Source of the DNA: Bremerella cremea
GTDB lineage: Bacteria; Planctomycetota; Planctomycetia; Pirellulales; Pirellulaceae
Length of the DNA stretch: 64,000 bases
Assembly: GCF_003335505.1 (NCBI RefSeq)
Contig: NZ_QPEX01000010.1
Coordinates: 992,001-1,056,000, forward strand
Direction of reading: 5' to 3'
Positions 35,803-44,437 of the stretch are shown here, one piece after another. The notes below the pieces were generated by a model. That model had not been told where the DNA came from. It made no database searches and saw nothing but the letters and a program-made list of their open reading frames with translations. Position numbers and translations under genes: made by a program. Every line of letters starts with the position of its first letter. Position 1 is the stretch's first letter.

Positions 35803-35834
35803 GGCGAGCCGTTCTTTGCGAAAACGACTCGCCT
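35802..35834 (+). terminator. Hairpin after the DeoR-type gene
   Basis: AGGCGAGCCGTT and AACGACTCGCCT pair over 12 bases with one G-T wobble. The stop codon overlaps the stem. No good T-run follows. Confidence 0.4.
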
Positions 35835-35865
35835 GGTTGAATGACTTGCCTAGCAGCCAAAGCCG

Positions 35866-36110
35866 CTAAGCACGTAATCTTAAAATCATTTCCACTACCA
35901 CGCTGGCCCCTAATGGCAATTGGGCCATACCAAAAGCAGTTCGAGCGTGCCGATATGAGCACGAACTGCCCGCAACACATTGGCCGCGCATCGTTCCGCC
36001 GCTTGGGTGGCTTCTTCAACGGAAACCTCTGAGCCCTCAGGAGTCGTGCGTTTGACCAGACAACCCAGCTTTTCTAACAGCGACTCCCGTTCACTTCCCT
36101 TGTTCATCAA
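35866..36110 (-). pseudogene. RidA-family remnant with internal deletion
   Basis: On the minus strand one frame from 36110 reads KRTTPEGSEVSVEEATQAAERC and on to HIGTL, the middle of a RidA/YjgF enamine deaminase. It then runs into unrelated sequence, while the next frame carries the RidA C-terminus RTAFGMAQLPLGASVVVEMI ending at 35866. About 45 residues between are gone, as is the normal N-terminus. The gene is therefore dead. It lies just after the sialidase gene on the same strand. Confidence 0.65.
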
Positions 36111-36131
36111 TCTTTTTCTTTTGCAGTGGTT

Positions 36132-37136
36132 TTAGCCGGCAGCATCTTCCAGCACAGAGTCTTTGGGCAGCTCGATTTCCGCGAAGTAAATACTCGTTCT
36201 CCCTTCGTGCGAGGAATAGTAGCTAACCCACAGCTTGCCATCATATTCAACTAAGCCAGGATAGCTGGTATCGCCGCCGGAAGGGAGTGTCGCCAACTCG
36301 TGCAGCTTGCCTTGCTTGGGATCGAGTTCCCAGACAACCGTCTTAGCACCGCCAGGATATCTTCGGCCTGCGACGATGAAACGACCATCTTTCAGTAGGA
36401 TCAGCTCTGGGCCCCCCACACGGATTCCCAGATCTTGCCAAGTCCAATCGGTGTAAGGTGCCTTCGCCGTACCGAGTAAAGCGGCCGTTGGATCGCGGCG
36501 CAACACACACATTGCCGTTCCATCTTCCAAAAAGATCAAGCCGGTTTCGTTGGCGTAGCCTTCCACATCAAATTTATCGCCGACCTGCTCAAAGGTCTTG
36601 CCATCTTCGCTTTTGTAGAGCTTTGCCGCCCGAGGCTCGACCGTGCTATAGCCAACACCGTAGGCGTTACCGTCATGCCAGGTCACTCGCCAAATCCAAA
36701 AATTCTGCTCACCAATCGGAATCGCGTCACTCCACTTTTCGCCATCTTCGGAGTACCAGATATACGATTGATGTTTCGCCGAGGCTGGCTGATGCAATGC
36801 TCCTGCCCCTGCCAAGCAAAGCTTTCCATCAGGCGTAACAGAAATCTTCGCATCGCGCAAATCGGCATCTGCAGAGGTTACTAACGAGGCCGATTCCCAG
36901 TTCTTCCCATCTTCAGAGCGAAGCACCCGAAGCGAGCCGACCTTCGATACATGCCCCCCTCCTTCACGAAACACACAGTACCATTTGTCCTGATAACGAA
37001 TTAGGTCTGTGAATGCGTTGTGGGGAGCTTCGTCCCATATTTTCTTCACATCGATGATTTTCGCAGGCGAAGTGTCTGCTGCGAAAGTCGTCGTCGTTAA
37101 GAGGAATAAACCAAGAATACCAAGCAGGTTCTTCAT
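36132..37136 (-). CDS. Exported sialidase-like beta-propeller protein
   Basis: 334 residues with signal peptide MKNLLGILGLFLLTTTTFAA. Repeated S-E-D-G-K-x-W (Asp-box-like) motifs, LRVLRSEDGKNWESAS, WYSEDGEKWSDAI and LYKSEDGKTFEQVG, define a sialidase/BNR six-bladed propeller. The family may hydrolyse sialic acid or other glycans; catalytic Arg triad cannot be confirmed by eye. Separated by 164 bases from rbsC upstream, so it may have its own promoter. Confidence 0.8.
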   Translation of the reverse strand: MKNLLGILGLFLLTTTTFAADTSPAKIIDVKKIWDEAPHNAFTDLIRYQDKWYCVFREGGGHVSKVGSLRVLRSEDGKNWESASLVTSADADLRDAKISVTPDGKLCLAGAGALHQPASAKHQSYIWYSEDGEKWSDAIPIGEQNFWIWRVTWHDGNAYGVGYSTVEPRAAKLYKSEDGKTFEQVGDKFDVEGYANETGLIFLEDGTAMCVLRRDPTAALLGTAKAPYTDWTWQDLGIRVGGPELILLKDGRFIVAGRRYPGGAKTVVWELDPKQGKLHELATLPSGGDTSYPGLVEYDGKLWVSYYSSHEGRTSIYFAEIELPKDSVLEDAAG

Positions 37137-37300
37137 GACTTTCTCGCGAATTGTTCAAGGTGGGTACTTCACTGGCAGTTGCCAAAGAAGCATAAAGGAA
37201 TTGAAGATAACTATCTGAGAGGAAGGTACGATGAGTTGAAAATACACCAGTCCGAGTTGATCCTGGCCAAGCATTTAGTTTCTGGCACAAAATCCAGCAA

Positions 37301-38251
37301 TTAACGGCGAAAGTGATTTCGGAGGGCATCAATCAGCACCGCTACGACAATCACCACCCCGGTAATAATCTGCTTGTTCGCATCCGAAACGCCCATCTGA
37401 GCCAAGCCGGTTTGCAGAATCGAGATAATCAGCACCCCAATAAACGAACTGATAACGCTCCCCCGGCCTCCCATCAGACTGGTGCCACCAATCACGCAAG
37501 CGGCAATCGCCGAAAGCTCTAGGCCAATCGCTGCGTTAGGGTCAGCACTCGACAATCGCGAAACCTGCGCCAGCCCTCCTAGCCCGCACAATAGCCCGCT
37601 GAAGGCAAACACGCAAACGGCATAGGGCTCGGTGCGAATGCCCGACATTTTGACCGCCTCTTGGTTTGTACCGATCGCGATGCAGTATCGCCCGAAGATG
37701 GTCCGCGTTAACAGAAACTGCCCGATCAACACCGCCGCTAACGCCAGCAGGAAGGCTGGCGAAAGGTGAATATAGGGAAGCGGTTCCCCAATTCCCTCGA
37801 CTGCGGAACCGATGTATTTGGTTTGTGAGTCGGTGATCTTCTTGGTTACGCCACGTGCAATTTCCAGCATGCCGAGGGTCACAATGAAGGAAGGGATACT
37901 CAGCCCAACCGATACCGCGCCATTGAGCAGCCCGCACACTGTCCCACTTAAGAGACAAATAGGAATCGCCGCCCAAAGCGACCAGCCAGCATCGACCATC
38001 AACACCCCTAGCACCGCCGAAGACAACGCCAAGATCGCCCCCACTGAAAGATCGATGCCCCGAATCACCAGCACAAAGGTCATCCCCACGGCTACGAGTG
38101 TCAGGTCTGGAATTTGATTCGCAATCGATGTGAAAGTCGAACGCTGCAGAAAGTTATCACTCTGCCAACTAAACACAGCAACCATGGCGGCCAACACTAA
38201 AAGGAGCCCGCCATACTGAATCGCCCAATTCCGGAAATATCGCTGGTTCAC
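37301..38251 (-). CDS. rbsC: Ribose-type ABC transporter permease RbsC
   Basis: 316 residues, mostly hydrophobic with eight to ten membrane helices. Typical RbsC features: GIDLSVGAILALSSAVLGVLM, the NGAVSVGLSIPSFIVTLGMLEIARG segment, RTIFGRYCIAIGTNQEAVKMSGI (EAA-like loop) and GGTSLMGGRGSVISSFIGVLII. Overlaps rbsA by four bases. Last gene of the ribose operon. Confidence 0.93.
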   Translation of the reverse strand: MNQRYFRNWAIQYGGLLLVLAAMVAVFSWQSDNFLQRSTFTSIANQIPDLTLVAVGMTFVLVIRGIDLSVGAILALSSAVLGVLMVDAGWSLWAAIPICLLSGTVCGLLNGAVSVGLSIPSFIVTLGMLEIARGVTKKITDSQTKYIGSAVEGIGEPLPYIHLSPAFLLALAAVLIGQFLLTRTIFGRYCIAIGTNQEAVKMSGIRTEPYAVCVFAFSGLLCGLGGLAQVSRLSSADPNAAIGLELSAIAACVIGGTSLMGGRGSVISSFIGVLIISILQTGLAQMGVSDANKQIITGVVIVVAVLIDALRNHFRR

Positions 38252-39789
38252 GCAGGGGCCTTTTGATCGAGATACCCAGAGAAAGCGGCCTGCATGATCG
38301 CATCGTGCGATAGCTCAGGGCGGTTAAATGTCTTGACTAATCTTCCGTTGGACATCACGGCAATCCGATCGCATGTTTCCAACAGTTCTTCCAGGTCGCT
38401 ACTCACGATAACAACCCCTTTCCCTTCGGCAGCCAGCGTATCGACCAATCGATAAATGCGCCGCCGTGCTGGCACATCGATTCCTCGTGTCGGTTCGTCG
38501 AGCAGGAAAACGTCGGCGCCGGTCGTTAGCCAACGGGCTATGACCACTTTCTGCTGATTTCCGCCACTTAACGTACGAACCGGTTGCTGGATCGATTCGC
38601 AGCGAATTTCCATCGCTTGCCGATGCTGCTCGGTAGACGCGGACTCGGCTCGTGCACGAATCAGCCCCCAGCGACTAAAGCACTTCTCCATCGCGGCTAA
38701 AGTGCTGTTCACTAGAATCGATTGCGGCAAAAGCAAGCCGTTCTTTTTGCGATCTTCCGTCACCATGGCGATTCCGGCATCCACCGCTTGCTTGGGATGA
38801 CGAAATCGATGCGGCCTGGCATCACTGCCAACATAGATACTGCCTGCGGTCGCCACGTCGGCACCGAAGATCAAGCGTAATAGTTCCGTCCGTCCCGAAC
38901 CGACCAACCCCGAGATTCCTAAGATCTCGCCACGACGCAATTCAAAGGATACGTCGTGAACGATTCCCCCTGTTAGCCCCGAAACACGGAGGGCAAACTG
39001 GGTTTCTGCTTTTGGGGAGGCATTGCCAGGTTCATGCTTTTGCGTGGCCAGATGGACATCGCCGGTCATCAGGTCGACCATTTGATCGGTCGTCAGCCGA
39101 GCAGCTTCGTAAGTACCCACATACGCTCCATCCCGTAGGACGCTGATTCGATCGGACAGTCGAGACACTTCATCCAAGCGATGACTGATATAGATAATCG
39201 CCACCCCTTGAGCCCGTAGCTTATCCAGCCACTGAAACAACAACTCGGCTTCGCCGGTACTGAGTGCGGCCGTCGGTTCGTCTAAAATCAGCAAACGGCA
39301 CTTTCGGTCGAGTGCCGCCGCAATCTCGATCATCTGTTGTTGGCCAACGCCCAGCGTTTCGACAATCGCATCGGTAGCGATTCCCTTGAGTTCAAGTCGA
39401 TCGAGCGCCGCTTGAGCATGCCGATGCAGTTCCCGGCGATTAATCACACTGCCCCAAGCAGGCATTCGCGTCAGCAAGAGGTTCTCGGCTACAGAGAGAG
39501 TTGGAATGAGATTAAACTCTTGCTGGACGATTTCCACGCCGGCGTTTTCTGCCTCGCGTTTGGTTTGCGGAGCGTATCGTTTACCGGCCAATTTCATCTC
39601 GCCAGCGGTCGGACTTACCAGGCCGGCCACCATACGTACTAGCGTGCTCTTACCAGCTCCATTGCCACCCAGCAACGTATGAATTTCGCCGGGGCGCACG
39701 GATAGCGGACAATCTCGCAAAACGGTTTGCTCGCCGTAGCGTTTCGTCAGGCCTACGAGTTCTAACAAGGGCTCCGCCACGGTGTTCAC
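38248..39789 (-). CDS. rbsA: Ribose-type ABC transporter ATPase RbsA
   Basis: 513 residues with two fused ABC domains. The first has intact Walker A GGNGAGKST, signature TLGVGQQQMIEIAAAL and Walker B LLILDEPTAAL. The second has the degenerate P-loop SGLVGSGRTELLRLIFG usual in RbsA/MglA, signature LSGGNQQKVVIARWL and DVFLLDEPTRGIDV. ATG overlaps the rbsB stop by four bases. Confidence 0.95.
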   Translation of the reverse strand: MNTVAEPLLELVGLTKRYGEQTVLRDCPLSVRPGEIHTLLGGNGAGKSTLVRMVAGLVSPTAGEMKLAGKRYAPQTKREAENAGVEIVQQEFNLIPTLSVAENLLLTRMPAWGSVINRRELHRHAQAALDRLELKGIATDAIVETLGVGQQQMIEIAAALDRKCRLLILDEPTAALSTGEAELLFQWLDKLRAQGVAIIYISHRLDEVSRLSDRISVLRDGAYVGTYEAARLTTDQMVDLMTGDVHLATQKHEPGNASPKAETQFALRVSGLTGGIVHDVSFELRRGEILGISGLVGSGRTELLRLIFGADVATAGSIYVGSDARPHRFRHPKQAVDAGIAMVTEDRKKNGLLLPQSILVNSTLAAMEKCFSRWGLIRARAESASTEQHRQAMEIRCESIQQPVRTLSGGNQQKVVIARWLTTGADVFLLDEPTRGIDVPARRRIYRLVDTLAAEGKGVVIVSSDLEELLETCDRIAVMSNGRLVKTFNRPELSHDAIMQAAFSGYLDQKAPA

Positions 39790-40739
39790 TTTGTCAACGA
39801 CTCTTGTGTGATCAAATCAACTGGCGTTTCGACGTCCTCGACAACCGCCTGGGGATCTTGCAACAGCTGCAAGGCCTTTTCGATCCCAAACACGGCCAGC
39901 TGATCGCCGTGCTGATCGGCCGTCGCCAAGATTTTTCCATCACGAATCGCTTGTTGGACGGCCGAGATGTTGTCGAAGCCCACAATCAACACCTCGCCAC
40001 TTCGCCCCGCAGCCTTGACGGCGGCAACCGCTCCTAATGCCATACTGTCGTTAGCAGCGAGGACCGCTTTGGTTTCGGGGTGTTCGCTTAGCATTGACGA
40101 AGCGATGGTGTTGGCTTTGCTCATCTCCCATTCCGCCGTTTGATGATCAATGACCTTAATTCCGGCGTCTTGCATGGCCTCGGCAAACCCGGCAAAACGT
40201 TGTTGGCCGTTGAAGGAAGTTAGTACGCCTTCCAAGATGCAAACGCCGTCCCCTTGCTTGAGTTTGCTGGCCAGATAGGCGCCCACTTGCTTGGCCCCCG
40301 CTTTGTTATCTGGCCCAACAAATGGGATTTCTACACCTTCTGCGGCGAGCACTTCGGTATCGAGGCGGTTGTCGATATTCACGACTACAATGCCCGCCTT
40401 CTTGGCCCGGCGGAGCACCGGCACCAGGGCCTTGGAATCTGCCGGAGCAATCACAATCGCGTCGACGTTGCTGGCGATCATCTCTTCCACCAACGCAACC
40501 TGACGCCCTAAGTCCCGTTCGTCCTTGATACCGTTGACGACCAATTCAAACTGATCAGGGTTTTCGGCCTGATACGTCTCGGCCCCTTTGACCATGGTCG
40601 AGAAGAACTCGTTGGCCAACGATTTCATAATCAAAGCAACCTTCGGTTTGTCGGCGTTGCCGTGGTCTCCCTTGGGAGAAGCTGGTTCGCTCGAGCAGCC
40701 ACTCAATAGCAGCAGGCTGATTAAGAGTAGTCGTTTCAT
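39786..40739 (-). CDS. rbsB: Ribose-type substrate-binding lipoprotein RbsB
   Basis: 317 residues. Lipoprotein signal MKRLLLISLLLLSGC with Cys 15. Periplasmic-binding fold: VALIMKSLANEFFSTMVKGA, VDAIVIAPADSKALVPVLRRA, FVGPDNKAGAKQVGAYLASKL, CILEGVLTSFNGQQR, AVLAANDSMALGAVAAVKAAG. Expected to bind ribose or a related pentose and deliver it to RbsCA. Overlaps rbsK by four bases. Confidence 0.93.
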   Translation of the reverse strand: MKRLLLISLLLLSGCSSEPASPKGDHGNADKPKVALIMKSLANEFFSTMVKGAETYQAENPDQFELVVNGIKDERDLGRQVALVEEMIASNVDAIVIAPADSKALVPVLRRAKKAGIVVVNIDNRLDTEVLAAEGVEIPFVGPDNKAGAKQVGAYLASKLKQGDGVCILEGVLTSFNGQQRFAGFAEAMQDAGIKVIDHQTAEWEMSKANTIASSMLSEHPETKAVLAANDSMALGAVAAVKAAGRSGEVLIVGFDNISAVQQAIRDGKILATADQHGDQLAVFGIEKALQLLQDPQAVVEDVETPVDLITQESLTK

Positions 40740-41674
40740 GATTGGGGTTTTCCAAGTTGTTCAAGTTCAGCACGAGATCCAATGCTAGGCTGAGCGCCGA
40801 GCCGTGAAGCCGCAATCGCGCCCGCCGCGTTTCCCATTCGCACGGCTTCTTCTACGCTGGCACCTTCAGCCCACCACACGGCCAACGCTCCGGCAAACGC
40901 ATCGCCAGCGGCAGTGGTATCGACGGCATCGGTTGGAAAAGGAGGGATCAACCGCCCACCGTTTTCGTCGAAGAGATACGCCCCTTGGCTGCCCAAGGTT
41001 ATCACCACATGCTTGGGGCCACGTTGATAAAGCCCTTTTGCGGCCTCTTCAATTTCTGCGAGTGTGGTAATCGATAGCCCGGTGAGTTGCTCCGCTTCTC
41101 GCTCATTCGGACAAATCAAATCGACTTGCAGCAACTCGTTCGGCAAGCCTTGCGGAATTGGAGCCGGATCGAGGATGACGCGGGTTCCTGTTTCTGCGGC
41201 GATTTCGATAACCTGACGCACGGTTTCCAAAGGCACTTCCAACTGCAGCAAAACGACATCGCTCTCCTGAATCACGTTTCGCACGGCCTTGATGTCGGCT
41301 GGCAATAGCCGAGCGTTAGCCCCGGCCACAGTGACAATCGTGTTCTGGCCACTCTCTTCGACCAAGATCAACGCGAGGCCACTTTCGCATTTTTCGGTTG
41401 ACCAAACCGAAGTGCAGTCGACGCCGCACTGCTGCAGCCCAGCCACCAAGCGACCGGCAAACGCATCGTCTCCGACACGGCCAATCATCTTGACCAATGC
41501 CCCTGCCCTGGCGGCGGAAACGGCCTGGTTTGCCCCTTTCCCGCCGGGAACTTCGTTGAAAGAATCGGCAGCAATGGTCTCGCCAGGCTGAGGGAACTGG
41601 GCACACTTTAGCACCAGGTCCATATTGATCGAACCCACCACCACAACACGCGGCCGGGCGCACGAATCAGACAT
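40736..41674 (-). CDS. rbsK: Ribokinase
   Basis: 312 residues, PfkB family. GSINMDLVL near the N-terminus, GGKGANQAVSAARAG (first PfkB signature) and DTTAAGDAFAGALAVWWAEG with the catalytic Asp (second signature) match RbsK. Phosphorylates ribose at O5. Five bases after the nucleoside hydrolase stop, four-base overlap with rbsB. Confidence 0.95.
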   Translation of the reverse strand: MSDSCARPRVVVVGSINMDLVLKCAQFPQPGETIAADSFNEVPGGKGANQAVSAARAGALVKMIGRVGDDAFAGRLVAGLQQCGVDCTSVWSTEKCESGLALILVEESGQNTIVTVAGANARLLPADIKAVRNVIQESDVVLLQLEVPLETVRQVIEIAAETGTRVILDPAPIPQGLPNELLQVDLICPNEREAEQLTGLSITTLAEIEEAAKGLYQRGPKHVVITLGSQGAYLFDENGGRLIPPFPTDAVDTTAAGDAFAGALAVWWAEGASVEEAVRMGNAAGAIAASRLGAQPSIGSRAELEQLGKPQS

Positions 41675-41679
41675 CCCGA

Positions 41680-42738
41680 TTACCTTTCGCTCGCAGTCGA
41701 ATTTGAGGAAGCATGCGGCGGCTCACTCGAAAGGAGCGTTAACGCTTCAAGGATGCGTGGCTTCTGCTCGTCTCGCAAAATCAAATACCGATCGCGGCCT
41801 CCCTCAGCCGGGACAAAGGTCGTATAGCCATCCTCTTCCACGGTAACCTTGCCTGGGGACGAAAGATCGAAATAGCCATGCTCTGGCCGAACGGCAACCA
41901 AGACCGACGTCAGATCCCAAGTGGGACGATCGTGTGGCGGCATGATATAAATTTCGTACGCCTCGGCCACCGGGTGGTGATCGACGTAGCCATAATCGCG
42001 TTCGATGCTCTCGTGCGGATAGCGGAGGTTCAATCCAATTTCAAAACCGCTCCATAAAATCGGCCCTGGCCATTGGCTGAATAGACGCCGTGCGGAAGGA
42101 ACATCCTTGAACACGTTGTACTCGCGATAACGTTTTAACTCGCCCGTTTTTCCGTCCGGGATATCGGTGAACGCGGCGGCCATGACCGAGAGCAAACGAA
42201 CTTTCTGCTTCACTAAATCGATTCCACTTAGTTCGCTGTACTGATCCGCTGGCGACTCTAACAAGTCGGCCAAGTTCGTGGAAAAACCAACCTGGCAAAT
42301 GACCACCGATCCATCTTCGGCGGCGGCCAGGGTTTTACGAAGCACACTGACCGCGTCAGGGGCTTCTTTCCCCGACACAAGATCGTGCGGATAACGCATT
42401 TTGCCGTCATCTTTGGCACTTGCTAACGGATTAAACTTCCCCGCTTCGGGCGTGACACCGCTGCTGCAGACACCAATCGGAATGTCTCCGCGCCCGTAAA
42501 AAGTGTTCACACAATCGGTAAACGGCGCTGCAAGATCGTGATCTTTCGTGATCGTAACGGCGAGTAACTTGCACTCACCACGCGACTCAAGGGCATGCAG
42601 CATCGCTAGTGCCAGCACATCGTCGCAGTCGTTGCCAATGTCGGTATCGAAAATAACCGGTACCGGCTTTCGGGCTTCCTCTGCGAAAACAACCTGTGGA
42701 AGAATCAAAAGAACCAGCAGTGGCATGAACCATTTCAT
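41680..42738 (-). CDS. Exported inosine-uridine-type nucleoside hydrolase
   Basis: 352 residues. A signal peptide (MKWFMPLLVLLILPQVVFA) precedes the calcium-binding DTDIGNDCDDVLALAML, the IunH/RihA-family signature (DxDxGxDDxxA with a cysteine inserted). Hydrolyses the N-glycosidic bond of ribonucleosides. Its export places cleavage outside the cytoplasm, so only ribose would need import. Sits between the LacI regulator (one-base overlap) and rbsK. Other family uses, for example non-nucleoside N-ribosyl compounds, remain possible. Confidence 0.88.
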   Translation of the reverse strand: MKWFMPLLVLLILPQVVFAEEARKPVPVIFDTDIGNDCDDVLALAMLHALESRGECKLLAVTITKDHDLAAPFTDCVNTFYGRGDIPIGVCSSGVTPEAGKFNPLASAKDDGKMRYPHDLVSGKEAPDAVSVLRKTLAAAEDGSVVICQVGFSTNLADLLESPADQYSELSGIDLVKQKVRLLSVMAAAFTDIPDGKTGELKRYREYNVFKDVPSARRLFSQWPGPILWSGFEIGLNLRYPHESIERDYGYVDHHPVAEAYEIYIMPPHDRPTWDLTSVLVAVRPEHGYFDLSSPGKVTVEEDGYTTFVPAEGGRDRYLILRDEQKPRILEALTLLSSEPPHASSNSTASER

Positions 42739-43787
42739 CAGGAGGGGACCTTTCCAACCGATGCCCTGGACATCAGTTTGACGGGGATTTTGTGCATTTT
42801 CTTACGCGGAGGGTTGCCTGTTTGCATTTGCTCGGTCACCAATTTGGCGGCCCGTCGCCCCAGCTCAGGCACATCTTGGGCGATCGTTGTGAGGGGCACT
42901 TTCATGAACTCAACGAACGCGACATCATCGAAGCAGAGCAAGGACAAATCTTGAGGGATTCGCAAACCAAGTTCACTCGCCGCGCGACACGCGCCAAATG
43001 CATTGGGCGTACTCATCGCGAACAACGCCGTCAGATCAGGCGATGTGGTCAGCAGTTCACGGGCAGAGTGATAACCAGCTTGTTCCGAAAACTGATCGCC
43101 AGCGACCAATTGAGGATCGAACGGAATGCCCGCTTGGGCAAGTGTTTCTCGCACCCCTTGCCGCCGCAACTCGGTAGGCAAGGTCCCTGGCAACCCTTGC
43201 AAAACACCGATGCGACGATGTCCATTCTCGAGCAGCAGCTGCATCGCGAGTTTGGCCCCAGCCAGATGGTCGGAGGTTACCTGGACCAAGGACGAGTTGG
43301 CTTGGCACCGATCAACAGCAACCAGCGGCAAACCTCGCTGCATTGCTCCGGCCAGGTGATCGAATTCAAGACCAACAGGGCAAACAACTAGCGACTCAAC
43401 ATGACGGGCCTGAAGTTGATCGATTAGCTCCCGTTCTTTTTTCACCGAGCCACCACTATCGGCCAAGATCGCCGAAAAGCCTCCCAGTTCGGCAGCGACC
43501 GTCACTTCACGAGCAATCGCAGAGAAGAAGGGGTTCGCCAAATCAGGCACCACAATCCCTAACAAGCCTGTCCGCTGCAACCTTAACGACCTGGCAACCT
43601 GACTGGGGCGAAAGCCGAGCCGCTCAGCCGATTCCTTAACTAACCGCTCGGTCGTTTCACTGATGCGGTACTTTTGTGCGAGCCCATTGAGTGCCCGTGA
43701 AGCGGTCGAAGCACTTACTCCGGCCGCTTTGGCAACATCGCTCAAGGTCGAATTAGCGCGTGTTTTTTTCAATTTCTGGGCAGGCAT
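42738..43787 (-). CDS. LacI family transcriptional regulator
   Basis: 349 residues. LacI helix-turn-helix TLSDVAKAAGVSASTASRALNG (15-36) and hinge, then the type I periplasmic-binding sensor (GLLGIVVPDLANPFFSAIAREV, GHRRIGVLQGLPGTLPTELRRQG, PDLTALFAMSTPNAFGA, LSLLCFDDVAF). First gene of the operon, so it would regulate itself together with the ribose and nucleoside genes. Likely effector: ribose. An operator candidate lies 31 bases upstream. Confidence 0.93.
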   Translation of the reverse strand: MPAQKLKKTRANSTLSDVAKAAGVSASTASRALNGLAQKYRISETTERLVKESAERLGFRPSQVARSLRLQRTGLLGIVVPDLANPFFSAIAREVTVAAELGGFSAILADSGGSVKKERELIDQLQARHVESLVVCPVGLEFDHLAGAMQRGLPLVAVDRCQANSSLVQVTSDHLAGAKLAMQLLLENGHRRIGVLQGLPGTLPTELRRQGVRETLAQAGIPFDPQLVAGDQFSEQAGYHSARELLTTSPDLTALFAMSTPNAFGACRAASELGLRIPQDLSLLCFDDVAFVEFMKVPLTTIAQDVPELGRRAAKLVTEQMQTGNPPRKKMHKIPVKLMSRASVGKVPS

Positions 43788-43817
43788 TGCAGGATGGGGG
43801 ATGAGTACAGTCGATTT

Positions 43818-43835
43818 TGCTCAATCGATTGTGCA
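43818..43835. promoter_or_regulatory. LacI-type operator for the ribose/nucleoside operon
   Basis: TGCTCAATCGATTGTGCA is an 18-base palindrome with a central CG and one mismatched pair, the classical shape of LacI/PurR/CcpA-type sites. It precedes the regulator start by 31 bases on the minus strand, near where the promoter should be. Confidence 0.75.
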
Positions 43836-43940
43836 TGTATTCTTATTTAGTTTTCAGCCAGATTCAAGCAGCGTGCCAGAAATTTCTTGCGAGAATTTCA
43901 ACTCTCTATTTACCTTCGTCTCAGGCGTTTTCGATTGACA

Positions 43941-43985
43941 GTTACAACGCGTAACACTACAACCATTAGCGTTACACCATGTAGC
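43941..43985. promoter_or_regulatory. Pair of BlaI-type operators
   Basis: Two 15-base inverted repeats, GTTACAACGCGTAAC (43941-43955) and GTTACACCATGTAGC (43971-43985), share the form GTTAC-N5-GTARC and have centres 30 bases apart, three helical turns. They lie just upstream of the BlaI gene, whose Shine-Dalgarno (AAGGAG) begins immediately after. Consistent with autorepression by two BlaI dimers. Confidence 0.7.
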
Positions 43986-43999
43986 ACAAAGGAGAACGC

Positions 44000-44434
44000 A
44001 TGGCCCGTCAAGAGAAGCCGCCGCTAAGCGACCTTGAGAACAAGGTCATGACGATTGTCTGGCAGCAGCAAGAAGTCACCGCCGATCAGGTTCGTCAGCA
44101 GCTCGACTCCGATCCGCCGCTCAAGGATTCGACCGTGCGCACGATACTTCGTCGCCTAGAGGAAAAGGGGTATGTGAGTCATCGCCTGGATGGCCGCACG
44201 TATGTCTACGCGCCCCAGGTTCGCTCGCAAAGCGTGGCCGCCGATGCGGTGCGGTCGATCATCGAGCGGTTTTGTGGTGGCTCGATCGAGACGTTATTAC
44301 TGGGCATGGTCGATCGGGAAGTCGTTTCGCCAGAAACCCTTCGAAAGCTGGCCGACAAGATTGCTGAGCAAGAGAAGCAAGCGAAAAACCAAACCGCCCC
44401 GAGCAAGAAGCCACGTCGAAAACGAGGAGAATAG
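44000..44434 (+). CDS. BlaI/MecI-type transcriptional repressor
   Basis: 144 residues. Winged-helix domain in the first 75: LSDLENKVMTIVWQQQEVTADQV, DSTVRTILRRLEEKGYVSHR, GRTYVYAP. A dimerisation helix region follows, SQSVAADAVRSIIERFCGGSIETLLLGMVD. In beta-lactamase systems the partner protease BlaR1 triggers cleavage of BlaI; here the coupled M56 gene starts three bases after its stop. A strong AAGGAG precedes the ATG. Confidence 0.92.
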   Translation: MARQEKPPLSDLENKVMTIVWQQQEVTADQVRQQLDSDPPLKDSTVRTILRRLEEKGYVSHRLDGRTYVYAPQVRSQSVAADAVRSIIERFCGGSIETLLLGMVDREVVSPETLRKLADKIAEQEKQAKNQTAPSKKPRRKRGE

Positions 44435-44437
44435 GCC

